A stretch of DNA of 7,893 bases from an uncultured Clostridia bacterium (GCA_947165745.1 CAMVBO010000065.1:1-7893); one strand, 5' to 3'. Shown: positions 1 through 5,706, counted from the stretch's first letter. Numbers and translations are program-made. Notes: a model not told the origin generated them from the letters alone.

Positions 1-378
1 ACGGCCGCGTCCGGCACGGTGCTGTTTATCCGCGCGCCGAAAATGCTGGGCCTGTTCACGCCGGATGGCGAGGTGGTCGCCCAGGGCAGCACGGTGCTGC
101 GCATGGTGGCGGTCACCGAGCCGCTGTACGGCATCGCCGTGGTGCTGGAGGGCATCTTCATGGGCGTGGGCGACACGATGTATGCCTTCGCGTGCAACAT
201 CATCGGCATGTGGGGCCTGCGGGTGCTGGGCACGGTCGTCCTCGTGCGCGGCTTCGGCCTGGGGCTCACCGCCGCGTGGGGCGCGATGATCGCCCACAAC
301 ATTCTCCTGTGCTTGCTGTTCGCCATCCACTACAAAAGCGGCAAGTGGAATCCGGTTTTGACGGGGGAGAAGTTTTAA
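1..378 (+). CDS. MATE-family multidrug efflux transporter, C-terminal part (5' end outside window)
   Basis: The reading frame is open from base 1 and ends at TAA 376-378, so only the last 125 residues are visible. They contain hydrophobic helices joined by family-typical turns: a segment with T-E-P-L-Y-G, then I-F-M-G-V-G-D-T-M-Y, then N-I-I-G-M-W-G-L-R. This matches the usual MATE pattern of an EP motif, a G-x-G-D-T turn and an N-x3-MW-x-R helix in the C-terminal half. MATE proteins are 12-helix inner-membrane antiporters that export cationic drugs and metabolites using Na+ or H+ gradients. The C-terminus is a short charged tail (K-S-G-K-W ending E-K-F). The start and promoter are not visible. 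A hairpin 30 nt after the stop probably ends the transcript. The family call is from motifs only; the substrate cannot be told. Confidence 0.88.
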   Translation, partial: TAASGTVLFIRAPKMLGLFTPDGEVVAQGSTVLRMVAVTEPLYGIAVVLEGIFMGVGDTMYAFACNIIGMWGLRVLGTVVLVRGFGLGLTAAWGAMIAHNILLCLLFAIHYKSGKWNPVLTGEKF

Positions 379-408
379 TCGTATCGTCAGGGAAGCATAT
401 ACAACATC

Positions 409-438
409 GGCCCGGACGCCATGCGCCCGGGCCTTTAT
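409..438 (+). terminator. Probable intrinsic terminator after the MATE gene
   Basis: GGCCCGG (409-415) pairs perfectly with CCGGGCC (427-433) around an 11-nt loop, and TTTAT follows on the plus strand. The U-tract is short, so strength is uncertain. Read on the minus strand, the same hairpin could end the 63-aa gene (stop at 456), but that side has no U-rich tail. The site lies between two convergent genes. Confidence 0.6.
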
Positions 439-455
439 CAGCTAAACCGTCACTG

Positions 456-647
456 TCAGAACCTTCCAAACCCGCGGCCGGGGCCGCCGAAACTGCCCAT
501 AGGCGGGCGGTGCGGTCCATAGGGCCCCATTGGCGGGCGATGAAACATGCCGCCCCACATGCCCCAGGGGCGATACCACATGCCCCAGGGCCGCCACGGG
601 CGCAGCATCGCCCGGAAGATAAGAAACAGTACAAACATCGTGAACAT
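456..647 (-). CDS. Small Pro/Trp/Met/Gly-rich protein with N-terminal hydrophobic segment (63 aa), function unknown
   Basis: I do not recognise a family. The protein starts with about 15 mostly hydrophobic residues (M-F-T-M-F-V-L-F-L-I-F), which could insert in the membrane, followed by a low-complexity tail rich in Pro, Trp, Met, Gly, Arg and His. The tail holds two tandem repeats: R-P-W-G-M-W twice, then H-R-P-P-M-G twice. The chosen start is ATG 645-647 because AGGAGG (656-661) lies 8 nt upstream; an in-frame GTG at 654-656 falls inside that ribosome binding site and is unlikely. It lies 111 nt after the 139-aa gene with no clear promoter or terminator between them, so co-transcription under the upstream riboswitch is possible but unproven. 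Met/His/Trp enrichment could mean metal or membrane contact; this is speculation. The good ribosome binding site and in-frame repeats support a real gene. Confidence 0.62.
   Translation of the reverse strand: MFTMFVLFLIFRAMLRPWRPWGMWYRPWGMWGGMFHRPPMGPYGPHRPPMGSFGGPGRGFGRF
555..590. repeat. Tandem 15-bp direct repeat inside the 63-aa gene
   Basis: CCACATGCCCCAGGG occurs at 555-569 and again at 576-590, a 21-nt period equal to seven codons, and encodes the repeated R-P-W-G-M-W on the minus strand. It suggests that this low-complexity protein grew by in-frame duplication. Confidence 0.8.
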
Positions 648-655
648 CAGATCCA

Positions 656-661
656 CCTCCT
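656..661 (-). promoter_or_regulatory. Ribosome binding site that fixes the start of the 63-aa gene
   Basis: On the minus strand AGGAGG is followed by 8 nt and then ATG (647-645). The alternative upstream GTG overlaps this site, so the shorter product is preferred. Confidence 0.7.
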
Positions 662-758
662 CGTGGCGTCATACTACTCTCAATCAACACGTTGAAGATC
701 TCATGCTTTGACCAGGATGACACCAATGCACCGGTCACTGAGCCGCGCGTCGGCGATC

Positions 759-1178
759 TCAGCCGACAGGATCGGCGGGCAGCTGCCGCAGGATGTCCTC
801 CACCTTTCGGCAGGCGCGTTCCAGCTGGGTGCGGGCTTCGTTGATGCGCCGCTGCACCAGATAGTCGGCCAGGAAGCCGTCGAAGAAGAAATCCGCGAAG
901 GACAGCAGGCCGTCGATGTGCACGTCGGGCAGGTTCACATCCTGCAGCTCGTCGCAGAAGGCCTCCAGGTCGAATTTGGCCTGCTCCACATTATACTGGG
1001 CGTCGTCGACCTTGCTGTGCTTGATGAGGCTGGAGATCAGCCCGCCGCCCAGCATATCTATGATGCCCCAGCCCCGCGCGGTGTCCAGCGCCTTCTGCGC
1101 CCTGCGCAGGCTGTTGAGCGCCCGAATCCCCGCGGCGCGCGCCTCGCGCACCTCCCGGGCCATGTTCACATTTGTCAT
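759..1178 (-). CDS. Riboswitch-controlled helical protein of unknown function (139 aa)
   Basis: I cannot assign a named family. The sequence is mostly helical: residues 5-35 are an Arg/Ala-rich amphipathic helix; 36-55 hold a Gly-rich turn (G-W-G-I-I-D-M-L-G-G-G-L); 56-82 are an acidic helix; 83-108 contain a hydrophobic aromatic patch (F-A-D-F-F-F-D-G-F-L-A-D-Y); 109-133 are a second Arg/Glu-rich coiled-coil-like helix. No signal peptide is seen, and the hydrophobic stretches are broken by Asp, so a soluble or membrane-associated protein is more likely than an integral one. Asp/Glu/His are frequent (V-D-D, D-E-L-Q-D-V-N, D-V-H-I-D), which could bind metal, but no known site is visible. The start is ATG 1176-1178, with AAGGAG 8 nt upstream; GTG 1185-1187 overlaps that site. 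The gene is the first one after the yybP-ykoY riboswitch and its terminator, so expression should rise with Mn2+. The product is inferred to act in manganese homeostasis or in a response to it. Confidence 0.85.
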   Translation of the reverse strand: MTNVNMAREVREARAAGIRALNSLRRAQKALDTARGWGIIDMLGGGLISSLIKHSKVDDAQYNVEQAKFDLEAFCDELQDVNLPDVHIDGLLSFADFFFDGFLADYLVQRRINEARTQLERACRKVEDILRQLPADPVG

Positions 1179-1202
1179 TTGAAACACTCCTTTCAGCAGC
1201 GT

Positions 1203-1248
1203 GATAAAAGAAAAGACTTATATCGTGATTGCTCACAATATAAGTCTT
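1203..1248 (-). terminator. Riboswitch expression-platform intrinsic terminator
   Basis: On the minus strand AAGACTTATAT (1248-1238) pairs with ATATAAGTCTT (1223-1213). Between them, a U-G pair and GTGA/TCAC continue the stem to a GCAA tetraloop, giving about 16 bp. The tail reads TTCTTTTAT. Its 5' arm contains the bases (1244-1232) that form the 3' strand of aptamer stem P1, so P1 and terminator cannot both form. A ligand-stabilised P1 should allow read-through into the 139-aa gene. Confidence 0.92.
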
Positions 1249-1336
1249 GCCGTTTCATCCGCGCCGGGTGGTGAACCACCGTACTGACGGCTACGGAACC
1301 GCTCTCGCGTTCGGCTACTCCCTCGTATTGAGTGAG
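1232..1336 (-). ncRNA. yybP-ykoY (Mn2+) riboswitch aptamer
   Basis: The minus-strand RNA carries the conserved core of this class: GGGAGUAG (1322-1315) near the 5' end and GCAAGAC (1250-1244) near the 3' end. The distal helix is GCCG (1291-1288), internal loop UCAGUAC (1287-1281), stem-loop GGUGG-UUCA-CCACC (1280-1267), then CGGC (1266-1263). The loop keeps the UCA whose adenine contacts Mn2+ in solved structures of the class. A CGC-GAGA-GCG hairpin lies between the first P2 strand and the distal arm. Stem P1 pairs 1322-1336 with 1232-1244, with one C/A mismatch and a 2-nt bulge. Known members raise expression of Mn2+ exporters such as MntP, P-type ATPases and TerC-like proteins when Mn2+ is high. 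Here the overlapping terminator predicts a transcriptional ON switch. Confidence 0.93.
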
Positions 1337-1339
1337 ACC

Positions 1340-1367
1340 ATTATAGCACGCTGACTGGCGGGGTCAA
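1340..1367 (-). promoter_or_regulatory. Sigma-A-type promoter of the manganese riboswitch transcript
   Basis: On the minus strand TTGACC (1367-1362) and TATAAT (1345-1340) are separated by 16 bp. The expected start of transcription near 1333-1336 falls at the 5' edge of aptamer stem P1, so almost no RNA precedes the riboswitch. Confidence 0.88.
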
Positions 1368-1378
1368 GGGAAGACGCA

Positions 1379-1413
1379 CGAAAACCGCAGTTTCCAGTAC
1401 GAAATGTCGGTTT
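1379..1413 (-). terminator. Possible terminator of the ABC exporter operon
   Basis: On the minus strand AAACCG (1413-1408) pairs with CGGTTT (1387-1382), enclosing an imperfect inner stem in which TTTC pairs with GAAA, and the tail reads TTTTCG. It lies about 60 nt past the stop at 1473 and just before the riboswitch promoter. The stem has bulges and the U-tract is short, so read-through into the next unit is possible. Confidence 0.42.
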
Positions 1414-1472
1414 GGGGCGCTATTTGTCTTTTCCTCTGTGGAAGAGGCGCGCGATGCGGGATGGCCGGTGCT

Positions 1473-3317
1473 TTACGCGCTCGCGCCTTCCACCCAGGCC
1501 CGCTTTTCGCCCTCCTCGCGGAACTGGTTGGCGTAGAGGGTGTAGTAATAGCCCTTCTGGCCCAACAGCTCGGCGTGGGTGCCGCGCTCGATGATCTTGC
1601 CGTCCTTGATGACCAGGATCAGGTCGGCGCTGCGGATGGTGGAAAGCCGGTGGGCGATGATGAAGCTCGTCCGGCCGGTCAGCGCCACGGAGATGGCCGC
1701 CTGCAGCTTCTGCTCCGTCTGGGTGTCCACGGAGGATGTGGCCTCGTCCAGCACGAATATGGCGGGCTTGGCGATCAGCGCCCGTGCGAAGGAGATCAGC
1801 TGTTTCTGGCCGGTGGACAGCCGGTTGCCGCCCTCGCCGACCTCTGTGTCATAGCCTTTTTCCATCTTTAGAATGAAATCCTCCGCATCCACGGCGCGGC
1901 AGGCGGCCTCGATCTCCGCGTCTGTGGCGTCCAGCCGGCCGAAGCGGATGTTCTCGCGGATGGTGCCGGAGAACAGGTGCGGCTGCTGCAGCACATAGCC
2001 CAGATGGGCCTGCAGCCACAGGATGCTGCGCTTCTTGTAGTCCTCGCCGTCAATGCGGATCACGCCCTTCGTGGGCTCGTATAAGCGACAAACCAGGTTC
2101 ACGATGGTGCTCTTGCCGCTGCCGGTTTCGCCCACCAGCGCCACGGTCTGGCCAGGCTTCACCTTCAATGAGAAGTCCTCCAGTACCTCCTCGCCGGTGG
2201 AATAGTGGAAGGACACGTGGTCGAACTCGATGTCGCCCTTGATATCCGGCCAGTTTTCCCGCTTGGGACTGAAGCTGTCGCCGAACTTCTCGATGACCTC
2301 CGGCGTGTCGAAGATCTCCGGCTCGGTCTCCAGCAGGCTCACCACGCGCTCCGCCGCGGCCTGGCTGGCCTGGAGGTCGGCGAAGATGCGGGCAATGTTG
2401 CTCACGGGCTCGAAGATGCCGGCGGAGTACTGCACAAACGCGGCCAGCGTGCCCACGGTGACGATGCCGTTGACGCTGAACACCTCTGTGCTGCCCCGCT
2501 GCAGCACCAGCGCCGTGGCGATGGAGCCCAGGGAGATCACGATGGGGTAGAACAATGCGCTGAACACCGCCGCCCGGATGGAGGACGTGCGCATCTTGCC
2601 CGTCAGCACGGAAAACTCCCTGGCGTTGGCCTCCTCGCGCACCAGCGTCTTGCTGGTCTTGGCGCCCATGATGCCCTCGTTGAACGCGCCGGTGATCTGG
2701 CTGTTGGTCTTGCGCACTTCCCGGTAGCTGGCCAGGATGCGCTTCTGGAACCATACCGCCGTCACGGCGATGACGGGCATGACGGACAGCACCAGCAGCG
2801 CCATCCGCGCGTTCAGCGCCAGCATGGCCACGGCGGTGATGATTATGTAAGCCCCGGACCAGAACAAGTCCACCAGTCCCCAGGCCACTGTCTCGCCGAT
2901 GCGTGCGGTGTCGCTGGTCATGCGGGAGATGATGAAGCCCACGGGCGTCTGGTCGTAATAGGAGAAGGACAGCTCCTCCAGCCGCTTGAAGGCCAGCTTG
3001 CGGATGTGGCGGTTGATGCCGCATTCCGCCCGGCCGCAGATCTGGCAGAACGTGAATATGCAGGCCGATTGCAGCAGCACCGTGCCTGCGTAGCGCGCGA
3101 TGAACCAGGCCCGCCCGGCGGTCTGCCCGCCGGTGATGAAGGTGTCGATGGCCTCGCGGGTCAAGAGCGGGAAGATGGTGTCGCAAAGTGCGCTGACGGC
3201 CATCGTCGCCATGATGGCGATCAGGTGCCGGTGATAGGGCTTCATGTAGCCGATCACCCGGCGCCACAGGCCGGCGTCCAGCTTTTTGGTATAATCCTGT
3301 TCCTGCTGATATTGCAT
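1473..3317 (-). CDS. ABC exporter half-transporter, catalytic-Glu subunit of a heterodimer (614 aa)
   Basis: An N-terminal six-helix exporter domain (about 20-325) is fused to a nucleotide-binding domain (about 360-600). Visible motifs: Walker A G-E-T-G-S-G-K-S-T at 396-404, Q-loop Q444, signature L-S-T-G-Q at 500-504 (Thr where Gly is usual), Walker B I-F-V-L-D-E at 520-525 with catalytic Glu525, and switch His556. Length is normal for a half-transporter. The start is ATG 3315-3317, with AAGGAG 8 nt upstream; an in-frame extension to 3383 would run into the intergenic repeat and is rejected. It is the second gene of the operon, 162 nt after its partner. The pair resembles BmrC/BmrD, LmrC/LmrD and TM287/TM288 multidrug exporters. 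Its Walker motifs with the partner's LSGGQ would form the hydrolysing site; its LSTGQ would complete the degenerate site. The inferred role is drug or lipid/peptide export through the cytoplasmic membrane; the substrate is unknown. Confidence 0.93.
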   Translation of the reverse strand: MQYQQEQDYTKKLDAGLWRRVIGYMKPYHRHLIAIMATMAVSALCDTIFPLLTREAIDTFITGGQTAGRAWFIARYAGTVLLQSACIFTFCQICGRAECGINRHIRKLAFKRLEELSFSYYDQTPVGFIISRMTSDTARIGETVAWGLVDLFWSGAYIIITAVAMLALNARMALLVLSVMPVIAVTAVWFQKRILASYREVRKTNSQITGAFNEGIMGAKTSKTLVREEANAREFSVLTGKMRTSSIRAAVFSALFYPIVISLGSIATALVLQRGSTEVFSVNGIVTVGTLAAFVQYSAGIFEPVSNIARIFADLQASQAAAERVVSLLETEPEIFDTPEVIEKFGDSFSPKRENWPDIKGDIEFDHVSFHYSTGEEVLEDFSLKVKPGQTVALVGETGSGKSTIVNLVCRLYEPTKGVIRIDGEDYKKRSILWLQAHLGYVLQQPHLFSGTIRENIRFGRLDATDAEIEAACRAVDAEDFILKMEKGYDTEVGEGGNRLSTGQKQLISFARALIAKPAIFVLDEATSSVDTQTEQKLQAAISVALTGRTSFIIAHRLSTIRSADLILVIKDGKIIERGTHAELLGQKGYYYTLYANQFREEGEKRAWVEGASA

Positions 3318-3353
3318 ATGTATTGCTCCTTCGGAGTCGATCATGCGGGGAGA

Positions 3354-3473
3354 CGACCTCATCCGTCTCGCTTTGTTCGGCACCTTCCCCTGAAGGGGAA
3401 GGCAAGTGGAAGGAATTTTCAGGGCTGCAAGCCTTCCCTTTCAGGGGAAGGCGCGGAGCACCGGAAGAGGTCG
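3354..3473. repeat. Intergenic inverted-repeat element, probably dispersed (about 120 bp)
   Basis: The ends are imperfect inverted repeats: CGACCTCATCCG (3354-3365) against CGGAAGAGGTCG (3462-3473), 10 of 12 positions pairing. Inside are two hairpins: CCTTCCCCT/AGGGGAAGG (3383-3391/3394-3402) and GCCTTCCC/GGGAAGGC (3431-3438/3445-3452), which can also pair with each other. No protein is encoded. It fills most of the gap between the two ABC genes, ending 6 nt before the upstream gene's stop codon. The layout looks like a small non-autonomous element or REP-like family. That it is dispersed is from my memory of similar GGGGAAGG elements in high-G+C Clostridia and cannot be shown from one copy. 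Confidence 0.72.
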
Positions 3474-3479
3474 CTTCTC

Positions 3480-5345
3480 TTAAGCGATTTCATTGTTCAG
3501 CTCGTCCTCCAGCGCGGCCTGGATGCGGTATACCCGCTGATATAGGCCCTCTCGCTGGATCAGGTCTTCGTGGCGGCCTTGCTGGGCGATGATGCCGTCC
3601 TCCAGCACCAGGATCAGGTCCGCGTCGGCCAGCGTGGTCAGGCGATGGGAGATGATGAACGTGGTGGGCACGCGGCTGCCCGTGCTGCGCCTCTCCTTCA
3701 GGGCTTCGCGGATGGCACGATCCGTCTCGGTGTCCACGGCGGACAGTGAGTCGTCCAGGATCAGTATGTCGTTCTCCCGCAGCAGCGTGCGCGCGATGGC
3801 GATGCGCTGCTTCTGGCCGCCGGACAGGGTGACGCCCCGCTCGCCGACCATGGTGCCGTAGCCCTCTTTGAATTGGCCGATGAACCCGGCGGAGTGGGTG
3901 ACGTCCGCCACGCGTTGAATTTCACCGTCCCCGGCCTCTTCCCGGGTGATGGCCAGGTTGTCCCGGATGGAGCGGGAGTAGAGGAACGGCTCCTGCAGCA
4001 CGTAGCCCACCCGGCTTCGAAGGTATTTCTTTTCGATATTGTTGATATTGCGCCCGCCGATCAATATCTCGCCGCCGGACACGTCGTACAGCCGCTGCAG
4101 CAGGTTCATCATCGTGCTCTTGCCGCTGCCCGTCGCGCCGAGGATGGCCACGGTCTGGCCCGCCTTCACGGTGAAGGACACGTCGTTCAGCACCGGGTGC
4201 TTGCCGTCGTAGCGGAAGGAGACGTGCCTGAACTCGATGTCCTCGTACAGGGGCGCCTCGCCGGCCCCGGGTGTGTCGCCCTCCGCCTTGGCGTCCAGGA
4301 TCTCATAGATGCGCTTCATGGCCACCATGGACTTGCCCAGGTCCTGCAATATGCGGCCCAGCTGGCGGATCGGCCAGATGAGCATGGAGATGTAGCTGAC
4401 GAAGGTCAGCACGTTGCCGGTGGTGATCTCGCCCCGCACGGCGAACACGATGCCGAACAGCAGCGTCAGGCCCGTCTGGAACATGCTGAGCATGTCCGAC
4501 CCGGACCAGTAGGCGGCCATCACGTGGCTGATGCGCACGCTCTTGTCGTGCACGTCGTCGGCCCGTTTGTTGAAGCGGTCGCTCTCATAGCGCTGCCGTC
4601 CGAAGGCGCGCACCACGCGCACGCCGGTCAGACTCTCCTGCAGCATGGCGCTCAGCTGGCCGTCCGCCTCGTCCGCCTCCAGAAACAGCTTCTGCACCCA
4701 GTGGAAGAACCAAAAGGCCAGGCCGAACAGCGGGGGAATGAGGATCAGCGATATCAGCGTCAGCTTCACATGGATGGACAGCATCAGCGTCAGCGCCAGC
4801 ACCACCATGATGACGGTGCGGAAAATCTCGATCACCTGGCTGGCCAGGAAGCGGCGCACCGTCTCCACATCCGTGGTGCAGCGCTGGATCAGATCGCCGG
4901 TCTGCGCCTTGACGTGGTAGTCGTAGTCCATGGCCAGCAGGTGACTGTAGAGCCGTGTGCGCATGCGCTCGGCAATGCTTTCGCTGGCCTCGGCGCTCCA
5001 CCTGCCCCGAAGGTATTGGAACAGGCCGCCGATCAGGCTCACCGCCACCAGCAGCACCGCCACGATCCAGATGTGGCGCGCCAGGTATTCCGCGCCGCCG
5101 CGCGCGTCAAACCAGCCCGCCAGGAATCCCGGCAGGTTCACGGGCTTGCCGCCCGCGCCGTTCAAGGTGTCGGTCACGGCGTCCACGGCCCCGGCGATCA
5201 GCAGCGGCGTCAAAAAGCCGGCCAGCACGCTGACGGCCACGGACACCACGCTGCCCAGATACTTGAGAGCGCTGCCCTTCATAAACTCGGGAAAGCGCTG
5301 CAATACGCTCTTTTCAGCGGGAGATCTTGTCGTTTGATTCCGCAT
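3480..5345 (-). CDS. ABC exporter half-transporter, degenerate-site subunit of a heterodimer (621 aa)
   Basis: A six-helix exporter domain (about 28-345) is followed by a nucleotide-binding domain (about 368-605). Motifs: Walker A G-A-T-G-S-G-K-S-T at 403-411, Q-loop Q451, canonical signature L-S-G-G-Q at 507-511, Walker B I-L-I-L-D-D at 527-532 and switch His567. Residue 532 is Asp where the catalytic Glu is expected, the mark of the degenerate subunit in heterodimeric exporters such as BmrC or TM287. The partner gene downstream keeps the Glu and has the altered signature, so the two are complementary. The start is ATG 5343-5345, with GGAGG 6 nt upstream; an in-frame extension to 5420 would cross the terminator hairpin and is rejected. 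First structural gene of the operon, it follows a leader ORF and an intrinsic terminator, so expression probably depends on antitermination. Its substrate is unknown; a multidrug exporter is the best guess. Confidence 0.93.
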   Translation of the reverse strand: MRNQTTRSPAEKSVLQRFPEFMKGSALKYLGSVVSVAVSVLAGFLTPLLIAGAVDAVTDTLNGAGGKPVNLPGFLAGWFDARGGAEYLARHIWIVAVLLVAVSLIGGLFQYLRGRWSAEASESIAERMRTRLYSHLLAMDYDYHVKAQTGDLIQRCTTDVETVRRFLASQVIEIFRTVIMVVLALTLMLSIHVKLTLISLILIPPLFGLAFWFFHWVQKLFLEADEADGQLSAMLQESLTGVRVVRAFGRQRYESDRFNKRADDVHDKSVRISHVMAAYWSGSDMLSMFQTGLTLLFGIVFAVRGEITTGNVLTFVSYISMLIWPIRQLGRILQDLGKSMVAMKRIYEILDAKAEGDTPGAGEAPLYEDIEFRHVSFRYDGKHPVLNDVSFTVKAGQTVAILGATGSGKSTMMNLLQRLYDVSGGEILIGGRNINNIEKKYLRSRVGYVLQEPFLYSRSIRDNLAITREEAGDGEIQRVADVTHSAGFIGQFKEGYGTMVGERGVTLSGGQKQRIAIARTLLRENDILILDDSLSAVDTETDRAIREALKERRSTGSRVPTTFIISHRLTTLADADLILVLEDGIIAQQGRHEDLIQREGLYQRVYRIQAALEDELNNEIA

Positions 5346-5378
5346 GGGAAACCTCCATTCAAACCATCGGATATACAT

Positions 5379-5408
5379 AAAAAACGCCGGACACCTGCGT
5401 GTCCGGCG
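5379..5408 (-). terminator. Strong intrinsic terminator (attenuator) ahead of the ABC exporter genes
   Basis: On the minus strand CGCCGGACAC (5408-5399) pairs perfectly with GTGTCCGGCG (5394-5385) across the tetraloop GCAG, followed by six Ts (5384-5379). It lies after the promoter and leader ORF and 33 nt before the first ABC start codon. Unless it is regulated, it would switch the exporter off, which marks it as an attenuator. Confidence 0.93.
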
Positions 5409-5426
5409 GAACATACCCAAGAAAAC

Positions 5427-5498
5427 TCAGGCAAAATAACCCCATCGACGGCAGGCGAAAATGAGCTTGGCTGCGGTTGCGTTGCGAAGCTTCATCAT
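5427..5498 (-). CDS. Leader peptide of the ABC exporter operon (23 aa)
   Basis: A short ORF begins with two ATG codons (5498-5496 and 5495-5493), with GGAGG (5508-5504) 5 or 8 nt upstream, and ends at TGA 5429-5427. It starts M-M-K-L-R-N-A-T-A-A and ends C-R-R-W-G-Y-F-A. It lies between a strong promoter and a strong terminator, 18 nt ahead of the terminator stem, the layout of ribosome-mediated attenuation. The B. subtilis bmrB leader controls the homologous BmrCD exporter this way: ribosomes slowed by antibiotics prevent terminator formation. Here the Arg/Trp/aromatic end is the likely stall region. AAGCUCA (5468-5462) can pair with UGAGUUU (5429-5423), a 7-bp stem enclosing the last codons and covering the stop codon. 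A ribosome stalled at the C-R-R-W codons would disrupt it. How this affects the terminator is not resolved. The peptide probably has no function after translation. Confidence 0.75.
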   Translation of the reverse strand: MMKLRNATAAKLIFACRRWGYFA

Positions 5499-5549
5499 GC
5501 ACACCTCCGATCGGATTATTTTGCGTGGCGTTGTGCGCCATCGACATCC

Positions 5550-5578
5550 AGTATAGAGAAAACCCCGGCCAATGTCAA
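5550..5578 (-). promoter_or_regulatory. Sigma-A-type promoter of the leader peptide/ABC exporter operon
   Basis: On the minus strand TTGACA (5578-5573) and TATACT (5555-5550) are 17 bp apart, a near-consensus promoter. Transcription should start near 5543, about 45 nt before the leader ORF. Such a strong promoter placed before a terminator fits constant initiation with control by attenuation. Confidence 0.88.
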
Positions 5579-5662
5579 TCCATTTGCGATGGGTAACACA
5601 AATTTCACGGTAAATACGCTTGGATTAAGACGAAAATTCGCACGTTAAATCAAAATCTTTTC

Positions 5663-5675
5663 ACAATCGGATTGT
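5663..5675 (+). promoter_or_regulatory. Upstream operator-like dyad ACAAT-N3-ATTGT
   Basis: ACAATCGGATTGT is a perfect 6-1-6 inverted repeat ending 2 nt before the -35 element of the secreted-protein gene. It shares both outer half-sites with the dyad at 5702-5714, 39 bp away centre to centre. The regulator is not in the window. Confidence 0.55.
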
Positions 5676-5677
5676 TC

Positions 5678-5706
5678 TTGACAAACTTATGACATAATAT
5701 TACAAT
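5678..5706 (+). promoter_or_regulatory. Sigma-A-type promoter of the secreted Ig-domain protein gene
   Basis: TTGACA (5678-5683) and TACAAT (5701-5706) are 17 bp apart. The -10 element lies inside a perfect inverted repeat, so a bound protein would block polymerase. Confidence 0.8.

Noticed and set aside
1213..1248. The perfect inverted repeat read as the end of an insertion sequence
   Set aside because: It is followed by a U-tract and overlaps stem P1 of the riboswitch, so terminator explains it fully; no transposase is nearby.
708..1274. Plus-strand frame of 188 codons opposite the 139-aa gene
   Set aside because: It overlaps the riboswitch terminator and a gene with a good ribosome binding site; composition fits an antisense shadow.
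3318..3383. N-terminal extension of the second ABC gene to 3383
   Set aside because: The extra residues come from the repeat element; a good ribosome binding site supports ATG 3317.
2205..3545. Long plus-strand open frame of 446 codons opposite the second ABC gene
   Set aside because: It is an antisense shadow with no family motifs; it crosses the inverted-repeat element and runs past both gene ends.
5346..5420. N-terminal extension of the first ABC gene to 5420
   Set aside because: It would be translated through the terminator hairpin; GGAGG 6 nt before ATG 5345 fixes the start.
5536..5546. UGUC-GAU-GGCG near the transcript start as antiterminator pairing with the 5' arm of the exporter terminator
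   Set aside because: Only two 4-bp blocks pair, and part of the segment may lie upstream of the transcription start, so I do not claim it.
5359..5547. 62-codon minus-strand frame over the leader region
   Set aside because: Its start lies at the expected transcription start with no ribosome binding site and it overlaps the better supported 23-codon leader in another frame.
3873..5648. Long plus-strand open frame of 591 codons opposite the first ABC gene
   Set aside because: It is antisense to a gene with complete ABC motifs, has low-complexity His/Ala/Gly/Gln-rich content typical of high-G+C shadow frames, and lacks a ribosome binding site.
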